This document shows, piece by piece, positions 26,156 to 34,251 of a stretch of 64,000 bases of DNA. A program made the translations under genes and the position numbers. The DNA comes from Planctomycetota bacterium (GTDB lineage Bacteria; Planctomycetota; Brocadiia; SM23-32; JAKLEA01). The notes below the pieces were generated by a model. That model was not told the DNA's origin. It did not search any database and saw only the letters and a list, made by a program, of their open reading frames with translations. Every line of letters begins with the position of its first letter. Position 1 is the stretch's first letter. Location of the stretch: NCBI GenBank assembly GCA_022711755.1, contig JAKLEA010000021.1:44901-108900 (forward strand), written 5' to 3'.

Positions 26156-27289
26156 ATGCCGGAAAACGGGAAAAAAGGATTGAGCGTCGCAGGCGGGGCG
26201 TCCGCCAGCCTGTGGCGTCTCTCCATGCGGCGATTGAGGCGGAACCGTCCCGCAATGGCTTCGCTTATTGCGCTGGCCGTTTTCTACCTGGCCGCCGTCT
26301 TTGCCGATTTCCTGTCGCCATACCCCTACGACAATGAGGAGCGCAGCCATCCGAACGCGCCGCCCACTCCGCTGCGATTCCGCCGCGCGGACGGGAGCGC
26401 GCGCTTTCTTCCTTTCGTCTATCGCACGAGCTACACGTTCGACGAGAACAGAGGAAGGGTCTATGTTGAAGATCGGAGCGCCGAGTACCCCATCCGGTTC
26501 TTTATTCCCGGGGAGGAGCACAGAATTCTCGGCCTGATCCCGACGCGTATCCACTTTTTCGGCGTTGATGCGCCGGCGCGAATCTACCTGCTGGGGGCTG
26601 ATTACCTGGGCCGTGACAGGTTCTCGCGGATACTTTACGGCTCCCGGATCTCGCTCTCCATCGGGCTGGTCGGCGTGTCGGTGTCTTTCGTGATCGGGAT
26701 GCTGGTCGGCGGGATTGCGGGATATTTCGGCGGGGCGGTGGACAACGCATTGATGCGCGTGGTTGAGATGGTGATGCTCATCCCCCGCTTCTATCTCCTG
26801 CTGGCCCTGCGCGCGGCGCTGCCGGAGGATATCTCATCGGTCAGGATGTACTTTTACATTGTGTTCATCCTGAGCTTCCTGGGCTGGGCCGGGACTGCGC
26901 GCGTGGTGCGCGGGATGGTGCTGTCGCTCAGGGAGCAGGATTACGTCATCGCCGCGCGCGCGCTGGGGCGCGGGCATCTCTGGGTGATAGTAAGGCACAT
27001 CCTGCCCAATACGTTGTCGTACGCAATCGTTTCCGTTACACTCGCCGTGCCCTCCGGAATCCTGGGCGAATCCGCCCTGAGCCTTCTCGGACTGGGCATC
27101 CAGGAGCCATACGCCTCCTGGGGCAACATGCTTGCGAAAGCCATGAACGTCGCGGAAATCCAGTTCAACCCCGAAGTTCTCTGGCCCGGCGCGTTCATCT
27201 TTGCGGTTGTGATGTGCTTCCAGTTCCTGGGCGACGGACTGCGCGACGCCTTCGACCCGATGATGGAGGCGTCAGGCGTAAAATCATGA
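26156..27289 (+). CDS. oligopeptide ABC transporter permease, OppC type
   Basis: The 377-residue inner-membrane permease pairs with the OppB-type subunit. A first helix near residues 33-53 is followed by a large outside loop of about 100 residues (FYRTSYTF-like, rich in Arg, Phe and Tyr). Then come HFFGVDAPARIYLLGADYLGRDRFSRILYG and five more helices. The EAA loop is AARALGRGHLWVIVRHILPN. ATG 26156 is chosen because the longer frame to TTG 26117 lies inside the upstream gene; its Shine-Dalgarno is weak. The stop overlaps the next ATG (ATGA). Confidence 0.93.
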   Translation: MPENGKKGLSVAGGASASLWRLSMRRLRRNRPAMASLIALAVFYLAAVFADFLSPYPYDNEERSHPNAPPTPLRFRRADGSARFLPFVYRTSYTFDENRGRVYVEDRSAEYPIRFFIPGEEHRILGLIPTRIHFFGVDAPARIYLLGADYLGRDRFSRILYGSRISLSIGLVGVSVSFVIGMLVGGIAGYFGGAVDNALMRVVEMVMLIPRFYLLLALRAALPEDISSVRMYFYIVFILSFLGWAGTARVVRGMVLSLREQDYVIAARALGRGHLWVIVRHILPNTLSYAIVSVTLAVPSGILGESALSLLGLGIQEPYASWGNMLAKAMNVAEIQFNPEVLWPGAFIFAVVMCFQFLGDGLRDAFDPMMEASGVKS

Positions 27290-28323
27290 GCTCCGAACAG
27301 GCGACAGCGGAGAAGACGGTCGAAGCGCAACAGGATGGGATACGCCCCCTGCTAGCGGTCCGCGATCTGCGCACACACTTTTTCACGGAGCGCGGAGTCG
27401 CCCGAGCCGTGGACGGCGTGAGTTTTGAGGTCTTTCCGGGAGAAACGCTGGGCGTGGTCGGAGAGTCCGGCTGCGGCAAGTCCGTCACGGCGCTCTCGAT
27501 CCTGCGCCTTGTCACCCCTCCGGGTCGCATAACGGGAGGGACGATCACGCTCGACGGGCAGGAGTTGACCGCGCTTCTGGAATCCGAAATGAGGCGCGTT
27601 CGCGGGCGCAAGGCTGCCATGATCTTTCAGGAGCCGCAGTCATCGCTGAACCCCGTGTTCTCGATCGGCTTTCAGATTACGGAAGCGATCCGGTTGCATC
27701 AGAAGGTTACCCGGACCGAGGCTGAGGAATTGGCGATTGAGATGCTGGGCCGGGTCGCGATTCCAGATCCGGCAAAGAGGATCGGCGAGTATCCTCACCA
27801 GCTTTCCGGCGGGATGAAGCAGCGCGCGATGATCGCGATGGCGCTTTCGTGCAGGCCGTCGCTTCTTATAGCCGATGAGCCGACCACGGCGCTGGACGTG
27901 ACGATTCAGGCGCAGATACTGAACCTGCTTCAGGAGCTTCGGGAGCAGTTAGGCATGAGCGTCATGCTCATAACGCACAACCTGGGCATAGTCGCCCAGA
28001 TCGCCCGCCGCGTCATGGTGATGTACGCGGGAAAGGTTGTCGAGACAGCCTCGACGGAGTCTGTATTCCACAAGCCGCTCCATCCATACACGGTCGGGCT
28101 TTTCCGGAGTCTGCCGAAACTTGGGCGGAAATCGCAAAAGCTGGCGCCGATTCCCGGAGAGGTTCCAAACCCGCTTGATGCCCCGCCGGGGTGCCGTTTC
28201 CAGCCGCGTTGCGGTTTGTGCGTGGAGCGATGCAGGGCGGAGGAGCCAAAGCTCCGGATTCTCGGCGAGGGACATTCGGTCGCCTGCCACGTGGCGCAGA
28301 GCGACGGGGCGCATTTCGCGTAA
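27286..28323 (+). CDS. oligopeptide ABC transporter ATP-binding protein, OppD type
   Basis: The 345-residue ATPase has Walker A GESGCGKS, signature LSGGMKQR and Walker B LLIADEPTTALD. The C-terminal oligopeptide-transporter extension with PPGCRFQPRCGLCVERC may bind an iron-sulfur cluster, as in related OppD/DppD proteins. ATG 27286 overlaps the permease stop, which indicates translational coupling. A longer frame from 27214 lies inside the permease gene and is rejected. It forms a heterodimer with the OppF type downstream. Its stop is followed directly by a foldback repeat. Confidence 0.95.
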   Translation: MSSEQATAEKTVEAQQDGIRPLLAVRDLRTHFFTERGVARAVDGVSFEVFPGETLGVVGESGCGKSVTALSILRLVTPPGRITGGTITLDGQELTALLESEMRRVRGRKAAMIFQEPQSSLNPVFSIGFQITEAIRLHQKVTRTEAEELAIEMLGRVAIPDPAKRIGEYPHQLSGGMKQRAMIAMALSCRPSLLIADEPTTALDVTIQAQILNLLQELREQLGMSVMLITHNLGIVAQIARRVMVMYAGKVVETASTESVFHKPLHPYTVGLFRSLPKLGRKSQKLAPIPGEVPNPLDAPPGCRFQPRCGLCVERCRAEEPKLRILGEGHSVACHVAQSDGAHFA

Positions 28324-28416
28324 TGTAGGGTGTGTTCGCCGGCGATCGTAAGATCGCAAGGTGAACGCGCCCAAACATTGGTTTTTACCGCGTGGGTGCA
28401 AAGCGCCCACCCTGCA
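28324..28416 (+). repeat. foldback repeat, copy A (GTAGGGTG type)
   Basis: The element of about 93 bp starts one base after the OppD-type stop codon. Its ends TGTAGGGTG and CACCCTGCA are inverted with one mismatch. Inside are GCGATC-GTAA-GATCGC (perfect 6-bp stem) and GTGGGTGC-AAA-GCGCCCAC (8-bp stem with one G-U). It shares the AATGTAGGGT start and its position after a stop codon with copy B at 37961-38037. Confidence 0.65.
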
Positions 28417-28440
28417 TCGAGCCGCGAGCACTCACTCTAC

Positions 28441-29481
28441 ATGGTCATGCAGTTGAAACAGGACAAACCGCCTCTCATCAAGGTCGAGAACCTGTGCAAG
28501 TTCTTCCCGGTTCGACGGGGGTTCTTCGGCGCGCCGGCGGGGTACGTCCATGCGGTTGACTGTGTCAGTTTCACCGTTGGCAGGGGGGAGACGGTCGGAC
28601 TTGTCGGCGAATCCGGCTGCGGGAAGACGACGGCGGGCCGGACGCTGCTGAGGCTGCTTGAGCCGACGGCCGGGCGCGTTCTTTTCCGTCCGAAAGAGGA
28701 TGCTGACCCGGTTGACATAACCGCCGCCCAAGGGGAGGAGTTGCGAAGGCTGCGCCGCAACCTCCAGATAGTCTTCCAGGACCCCATCGGATCGCTCAAT
28801 CCCAGGATGACCGTGCGCGAGATCGTCGGGGAGGGGCTGGCCGCGCATTCGATCGGCAGCCGGTCCGAGCGCGAGGACCGCATTGTTGACGTCTTGAAAC
28901 TTGTCGGCCTGGTTCCGGAGCACCGGTTCCGCTATCCGCACGAATTCAGCGGCGGCCAGCGCCAGCGCATCGGCATCGCGCGGGCATTGATACTCGATCC
29001 GCAGTTCATCGTCTGCGATGAGCCGGTCTCCGCGCTGGACGTCTCAATCCAGGCGCAGATCATCAGCCTGCTGGAAAGCCTTCAGGAGGAGCTTGGGCTG
29101 GCGTATCTTTTCATCGCGCACGACCTGGCCGTGGTGGAACACATATCCAATCGCATTGCCGTGATGTACCTGGGCAAGATCGTGGAGATGGGGCCGGCCG
29201 AGGAGGTCTGCCGCGTGCCGCTGCATCCGTATTCGCGCACGCTGCTGGAGTCCGTGCCGGTTCCCGATCCGAGGCGGAAGGTGAAGGCGGCTTCGCTGAC
29301 CGGCGGAGTGCCGACGCCGATTGATCCTCCCCCGGGATGCAGATTCGCCGGACGGTGTCCGCTGTGCCTGGAGGAATGCGGGCAAATGACCCCGCCGCTC
29401 AGGGAGGTTCATCCGGGGCACTGGTCCGCCTGCGTTCGCGCCGAAGAGACTGAGAAGGTCAGGGCGATTCCGGCATATTGA
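28441..29481 (+). CDS. oligopeptide ABC transporter ATP-binding protein, OppF type
   Basis: The 346-residue ATPase has Walker A GESGCGKTT, Q-loop LQIVFQDPIGSLNPRMT, signature FSGGQRQRIGIARAL and Walker B FIVCDEPVSALD. The C-terminal PPPGCRFAGRCPLCLEECG resembles that of its partner. The frame is open upstream to 28330, but that stretch is translated repeat copy A. ATG 28441 (or ATG 28447) gives a normal start. No clear Shine-Dalgarno precedes it, unlike the other genes of the operon. It converges with the alpha-galactosidase gene 9 bp away. Confidence 0.94.
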   Translation: MVMQLKQDKPPLIKVENLCKFFPVRRGFFGAPAGYVHAVDCVSFTVGRGETVGLVGESGCGKTTAGRTLLRLLEPTAGRVLFRPKEDADPVDITAAQGEELRRLRRNLQIVFQDPIGSLNPRMTVREIVGEGLAAHSIGSRSEREDRIVDVLKLVGLVPEHRFRYPHEFSGGQRQRIGIARALILDPQFIVCDEPVSALDVSIQAQIISLLESLQEELGLAYLFIAHDLAVVEHISNRIAVMYLGKIVEMGPAEEVCRVPLHPYSRTLLESVPVPDPRRKVKAASLTGGVPTPIDPPPGCRFAGRCPLCLEECGQMTPPLREVHPGHWSACVRAEETEKVRAIPAY

Positions 29482-29490
29482 AGCCCGCTG

Positions 29491-31761
29491 TCACTTCGCA
29501 AAATCCGCCTTCCATGCGACGTTGCGGCTCTGCCCGCTCTCTATCGTGACGCGAATCCATGAGTCATTCTGCTTGAAGGATATTTTGACTCCGGCTGCGG
29601 AATCCTCAGCGGAGACGGAGACGCCGGCGACGCGCCACTGCGCCGGGGCTGACGGCGCATGTATCCTGATTTCATATGAATCACCGCCTACGACACGCGA
29701 AATCCCGGAAAGCGAATTCGCCTCCCATTTCTCCTCGATAAGGTCAACCGCTCCCTGCGTGACGTGGCGCGATGTGCCGACGACCTGCGGATGATCCGCA
29801 AGAGGGACGAGAGATATCACGCGGCATGACGCGGGCCTGAGTCCGATCCGCAGCGACTTTGAGAACGGCGGGACGAATTTGTTCTCCCAGAAGTCGAAGC
29901 CGACGTAACGGTCGTCGCCTGAGGGATGCCCCAGATCGGCGGTCTTCAGTTCGATGCGCGTTTCCTTGCGCTCGTCCCAGTTGAACAGTCCGACGACGTG
30001 GCGCGCGCTGCCTGAGGCGGGCGGGAGATGCCAGATTTGCGGAATCTTCGAGGTGAAAAGGTCAACCGGCCTGGCGCAGCGCTGATGGTTCGGCATCGTC
30101 CGCTTCACGACATCGAGTTTGTCGGCGGGAAGCCCGGGCAGCCACTCGCTGACGACATTCATCTGACCGGAAATTGCGATCCAGCTCCCCCACGCGCGGG
30201 CCTGATCCAGCGTCAGCGGCTTGCGCAGCATCAGGCAATCCGGATCGTTGCGCCAGACGCGTCCGTTCAGGAAGTAGAGGTGCGAGGATATGCCCGCGCA
30301 GTTGAGTATCGCGCCCCAGTCCGCGCCGATGTCGCGCCCGACGCGCATGCCGTCCACAAGGCCGAATGACGCGCCCAGCGTCCGCATATTCTGGGCGATG
30401 TTGCAGCCGAGAATGAAGACGTCGTCCCCTGCCGCTTCGCGAACGAGGCGCAAACCGTCTCGATACGCCTCGATCTGCGTTTTTGAAGGATCGTGAAGTA
30501 CCGCTTGCCCGAGTTCGTCGTCGCGGTAATTTGGTTCCGGATACAGAATTTTCGTCGCCATTCCGGACCAGAGGCCGTCAATCTTGATGTACTTGTATCC
30601 CCATTCCTTCGTCATGCGGCTTATGACGCAGCGCAGGAATTCGCGGGCCTGGGGATTCGTCATGTCAAGGCAACTGCCCGCCCAGTAGACCTCGTAGATC
30701 GAGCCGTCGGGGCGCTTGACGAACCAGTCGTGATGCTCCTTCAGCGCGGGGCAATTCGGGTCCCACCCGAATGGGATGAACCATATTCCGGCGCGGAATC
30801 CGCCGGAGGCGATCTTATCGGCGGTTGATTTCATCCCGGACCTGTAAGCGCCGGTCGGATGATGCGTCGTGTAGTCGCGCCCGGAAAGCTGCCACTGATC
30901 GTCAATCTGGAGGAAGTCGAAGCCGAACTTTTTAAGATTCGCGTCGCAGAACTCGGCGAGCAGGGCCATCCGGATCTCGTCCAGGCAACCGGCGTGGTAC
31001 CATGTGCAGTAGCCGGAAGGGGCAGGGGGGAGGGTGATGTTGTTGGCTTTCGCGATTGCGTCGGCCAGCGCCTCAAGCCCGTCAAAGGCGTCATCGAAAC
31101 CGCCGATTGCGAAAAGCTCGCCTTTCTCAGCCTGCCCGGGGGCGAGGCGCAGTTTCCCGTATTCGCAGCGATTTGTGATCGCCAGCGAATCGCCGGATTG
31201 CTTGGAGAAGACTATGCCGGAGCCGCGATTATGCGTAAGCCAGCCGCTTACGATCCCAACGCGGGTTTCGGGATCGCTGAAGGCCAGAAAGGAGTAGCTG
31301 GCCTTGTCGCCCTCGGCGCTTGAAGCGCCCTCGCAACTCAGTGTTCGGATTTCGGCAGGAGGGCGTCGCAAGTTCAGGGAGGCGCTCAAGCCGACCAAGT
31401 TCTCCACGACTCGCGGCTCTCTGCCCGTGTTACGAAGCTCCGCGCGGACGATCAGGAACGGGAGGGAATCGTATAGGGACAGGATCGTAGCGTCGCCCGA
31501 TGGATGTTCGATTGTAAGCGTTATGCCTTTGCCGAGATTGTCGGCGACTTCGCCGGCTCTGGCGGGGCCGGCGCCGGGAAGTCGGATGTCGGAGAGAAGC
31601 GGAGCGCCCTTCCGGCTGAGACTCGCTACGCCGGATTGGGGATCGTAGGAAACAATAAGTCCGTTGTTTTCAATGGCGCGCATGCTTGTCCCTCCGATTG
31701 AGCAACCCATGCCGGTTGCAAGAATCAGGCCGGCGGCGGCAATCCTGAAAGCTTTATTCAT
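29491..31761 (-). CDS. alpha-galactosidase-like glycoside hydrolase (GH36/melibiase type), lipoprotein
   Basis: The 756-residue protein starts ATG 31761 (GAGGAACAC in front) with MNKAF, a hydrophobic run and Cys20 in TGMGC, a plausible if imperfect lipobox. An N-terminal beta domain of about 270 residues is followed by the barrel, with FLQIDDQWQ and the nucleophile motif KYIKIDGLW as in alpha-galactosidases and raffinose-synthase relatives, and then a C-terminal beta domain. It should release alpha-galactose from oligosaccharides at the cell surface. The frame is open to 31845, but those 28 codons have no signal character. It is divergent from the EF-hand/C25-like gene. Confidence 0.87.
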   Translation of the reverse strand: MNKAFRIAAAGLILATGMGCSIGGTSMRAIENNGLIVSYDPQSGVASLSRKGAPLLSDIRLPGAGPARAGEVADNLGKGITLTIEHPSGDATILSLYDSLPFLIVRAELRNTGREPRVVENLVGLSASLNLRRPPAEIRTLSCEGASSAEGDKASYSFLAFSDPETRVGIVSGWLTHNRGSGIVFSKQSGDSLAITNRCEYGKLRLAPGQAEKGELFAIGGFDDAFDGLEALADAIAKANNITLPPAPSGYCTWYHAGCLDEIRMALLAEFCDANLKKFGFDFLQIDDQWQLSGRDYTTHHPTGAYRSGMKSTADKIASGGFRAGIWFIPFGWDPNCPALKEHHDWFVKRPDGSIYEVYWAGSCLDMTNPQAREFLRCVISRMTKEWGYKYIKIDGLWSGMATKILYPEPNYRDDELGQAVLHDPSKTQIEAYRDGLRLVREAAGDDVFILGCNIAQNMRTLGASFGLVDGMRVGRDIGADWGAILNCAGISSHLYFLNGRVWRNDPDCLMLRKPLTLDQARAWGSWIAISGQMNVVSEWLPGLPADKLDVVKRTMPNHQRCARPVDLFTSKIPQIWHLPPASGSARHVVGLFNWDERKETRIELKTADLGHPSGDDRYVGFDFWENKFVPPFSKSLRIGLRPASCRVISLVPLADHPQVVGTSRHVTQGAVDLIEEKWEANSLSGISRVVGGDSYEIRIHAPSAPAQWRVAGVSVSAEDSAAGVKISFKQNDSWIRVTIESGQSRNVAWKADFAK

Positions 31762-32340
31762 GTGTTCCTCTCCGTGGTTTGCGTCATGAGGTTGTAGCGC
31801 GAATCCGTCCTGACATTCCACTTTTTTCGCTCTCGCAGCAAGCACATGGGTGCGCCAACGCAGACGGGTATTGTTCCAGTCTCCGATGCGTGGTTCCTGC
31901 GTTTATCGATTCTCCTTTTGAATTCGCAGTCTTAGCCGCTTGCGGCGTCTGGCGGTAGCCTCGGGTGCAACCCGTGGATTGAGCCGTTTGTGACCAACAA
32001 GCCCGTGAAACGGGCGCTTGAAGGCATGCATACCATCAATCGCCCCATCCGGGGCTTTGGAAATATGTTTGACGTTATCCACGGGCTTGCGCGCCGAGGC
32101 TACCTTCAAACGCCCTTCGGGCTGGGAAAACGACACGCGGAAGGCGTCCGAAGGCATGTGCCGGTTGCCATCTGACATGATCTGCTTTCATACCCGGATA
32201 AATTGGCGTACCCCAAGCACATCCTGAATCAGGATGCCGCTTGCGGAGTCTGTATCCTTGATGAAACATCGCAACGCGAATAAACTGTTGTGAACGGAAA
32301 CATGAACGATGGGGACTTCATCAGCCGATTCGGAGGCGCA
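31762..32340. other. 579-bp divergent spacer filled with repeats
   Basis: No gene is supported here. The centre (31935-32122) is a nested palindrome described separately. Frames of 60-90 codons through it, on both strands, translate the repeat and have no other support. Promoters for the two flanking genes must lie here, but no convincing -35/-10 pair was found. Confidence 0.6.
31935..32122. repeat. nested palindromic intergenic repeat
   Basis: The outer arms are GGTAGCCTCGG (31954-31964) and its perfect complement CCGAGGCTACC (32094-32104). A second pair is CCCGTGGAT (31971-31979) and ATCCACGGG (32077-32085). Five small hairpins are embedded or adjacent: GCCGC-TT-GCGGC at 31935-31946, CGGGT-GCA-ACCCG at 31962-31974, GCCCGT-GAA-ACGGGC at 32001-32015, GCCCC-ATCC-GGGGC at 32042-32055 and GCCC-TTC-GGGC at 32112-32122. 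The layout resembles the REP/palindrome families seen between genes in Planctomycetes-type genomes. Confidence 0.75.
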
Positions 32341-34239
32341 ATGCGAACTCTCATCGCGGTTGGAATAGCGGCGTGCGCAATATCAATGTCATCCTCTGTA
32401 CAGTGCGCTGACGACAGGCTTGCGCAAATCTGCGGCGAATTCGCGAACTATGACATCAACGGCGACGGGGCGATGGAAATCGAGCATTTGCGTTCCATCG
32501 TAGAAACCTATGAGGGAAACCAGACCGGCGCAGCAGGAGAAAGACCGCTGATTCTCATCCTGGTCGAGGACAGACTCCTGCAGAAACTCCCCGGCGACGC
32601 GGGAAACGCGCTTGATCTCGCGCCGTCGCTTGAGCGTTATGCGAAGGACCTTGCGGAAGATGGATGGCGGGCGCGCCTGATCTCCGCGAAGGTTTATGCC
32701 GGAGAGCGTCACCAGGACGGACGAACTGTGCTTGCGCTCAGGAGATTCTTCCAGAAGGTCAACGCGGAGTTGAAACCCTTTGCGGGAGTCGTGATGGTCG
32801 GCAACTTTCCGGAGGCATTCCTCGTCCGCTCCTACAATTGGCGCAAGAAAACGCCCATCACGCTCAACGCCGGGAAGCCGAACGAGAAGAAATTCGAGGA
32901 GGCGGTTGACTACCTGCGCACGGTTCCTGAACCGGTCGCCATGCGCTGCGAACTCGTGCTTTGCGACCTTGACGGGAACTGGGAGCAGCGTTACGTCGAG
33001 AAGCGCGAGCGTCTGCCAACCGTCTACGGCATCTTCCCAGGCAGCGTCCCGGAGCGCGGGGGAATCTGCGCTGACTTCGAGAGGGACGGCGTCGTCTTCG
33101 AGGATTTCTTCTACATCAACGACGGCATATGCGACGTCCGGGAAGTTGTCGTGAAGTCGCCCGACGGCAAGTCGGAGGAGGTTGTCGGCATTGATTTTGT
33201 TCCGCTGGACGAATTCGAGAACGCGGAATGTTCCGCCGCCGACCGGGCGCGGCCGAATCCGATGTCCCGCCCGGATATCGTCGTCTCGCGCATCAACGCC
33301 CGGAACGTCGCGCTTCAGCCCAAACCGGAGATCAAGGGCACTGGCGGAGAGGGCTTGATCGGCGCAGACGGCAGGCCGCAGATGGTCAGGTTCGCCGACG
33401 AGAAGGCGGTCCCGCGATGGATAAGCGTCTGGCGCAGGGACGACGCGCTGGAGCGCAGGCTTCTCATCGAGTATTTCCGCCGCAACAATCGCTACCGGAA
33501 GGGCGAATTCGCGGCATCCTTCAGGCCGGCGGCGATAGGCTGCGGGCTTGGCGACGGTTTCGACAACATGCGCGGCCCGATCTTGGTGTGGAAGGACTTC
33601 GATGGAAAAGGCTATCGCGGCGGGGCAAAGGCGACTCTGCTGGACTACGCCGAATGGTTGAAACTGCCCGCCGTGATGCGCGACGTTCGCGCGCACAGCG
33701 ATCCCTGGGGCAGCACGTTCGACAAGCCGGACATTGAAAAGCTGAACGCGGCGACAGGCGGATGCCCGTGGACGTGGTCGCAGGTCGGCGACTCGCTCGT
33801 CCCGTCGCTTGAAAGCGCTTGCGAGAAGGGGAAGGCGGACTTCGCGCTCTACCGCACAATGTGGGCCAACGGCCTTATGCCGGACTGCGCGTGCTTCTAC
33901 ATGCACCAGGGGTGCGACGGCATCTCCCCCGCGCGCGCCGAGGACAGGCCGTACAATCACGAGGATTACGGCTACTGGCAGGGGGCTGAGGCGATGCTCT
34001 TTTACGCGAACGGACTGGCGCTGGTCGGCCGGGCCAAAGTGTTTTACGACGAGCCGCGCGGGTTCTACGACCAGCTTGCGGCGGGCAGGACATTCGGCGA
34101 GGCGTGGGCGTATTATTACGAGGTCGAATCGGCGGCAAAAAACGCCGAGGAGGTCGGCGGCGGAATCGGCAGGAAACGGGCGTATTTCTGGAGCGCTCTG
34201 GGGGATTGGACGCTCAGGCTGAAGAAGCAGGGGGGCTGA
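32341..34239 (+). CDS. secreted protein with EF-hand-like loop and C25/caspase-like end
   Basis: The 632-residue protein starts at ATG 32341 after GGAGG, giving a signal peptide (MRTLIAV..., cut near QCA-DD). The frame is open 17 codons upstream. Residues 38-49 (DINGDGAMEIEH) form an EF-hand or dockerin-like calcium loop. The rest is one long domain. Its end, with FYMHQGCDG, AMLFYANGLALVGRAK, FYDQLAAGRTFGEAWAYYY and ALGDWTLRLK, resembles the closing part of C25 (gingipain-type) peptidases, where GDPTLRL-like ends and a His/Cys pair are common. The peptidase link is inferred from this pattern and catalysis is unproven. Confidence 0.65.
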   Translation: MRTLIAVGIAACAISMSSSVQCADDRLAQICGEFANYDINGDGAMEIEHLRSIVETYEGNQTGAAGERPLILILVEDRLLQKLPGDAGNALDLAPSLERYAKDLAEDGWRARLISAKVYAGERHQDGRTVLALRRFFQKVNAELKPFAGVVMVGNFPEAFLVRSYNWRKKTPITLNAGKPNEKKFEEAVDYLRTVPEPVAMRCELVLCDLDGNWEQRYVEKRERLPTVYGIFPGSVPERGGICADFERDGVVFEDFFYINDGICDVREVVVKSPDGKSEEVVGIDFVPLDEFENAECSAADRARPNPMSRPDIVVSRINARNVALQPKPEIKGTGGEGLIGADGRPQMVRFADEKAVPRWISVWRRDDALERRLLIEYFRRNNRYRKGEFAASFRPAAIGCGLGDGFDNMRGPILVWKDFDGKGYRGGAKATLLDYAEWLKLPAVMRDVRAHSDPWGSTFDKPDIEKLNAATGGCPWTWSQVGDSLVPSLESACEKGKADFALYRTMWANGLMPDCACFYMHQGCDGISPARAEDRPYNHEDYGYWQGAEAMLFYANGLALVGRAKVFYDEPRGFYDQLAAGRTFGEAWAYYYEVESAAKNAEEVGGGIGRKRAYFWSALGDWTLRLKKQGG

Positions 34240-34251
34240 CCGGCAGGCTTG

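Noticed and set aside
28330..28440. Upstream extension of the OppF-type protein
   Set aside because: The codons come from the foldback repeat and have no similarity to OppF N-termini.
31903..32178. 91-codon minus-strand frame in the palindromic spacer
   Set aside because: It is the translation of the nested repeat; no Shine-Dalgarno and no independent support.
32389..33960. 523-codon minus-strand frame opposite the EF-hand/C25-like gene
   Set aside because: The plus-strand frame has a signal peptide, Shine-Dalgarno and structured motifs; the minus frame has none of these.
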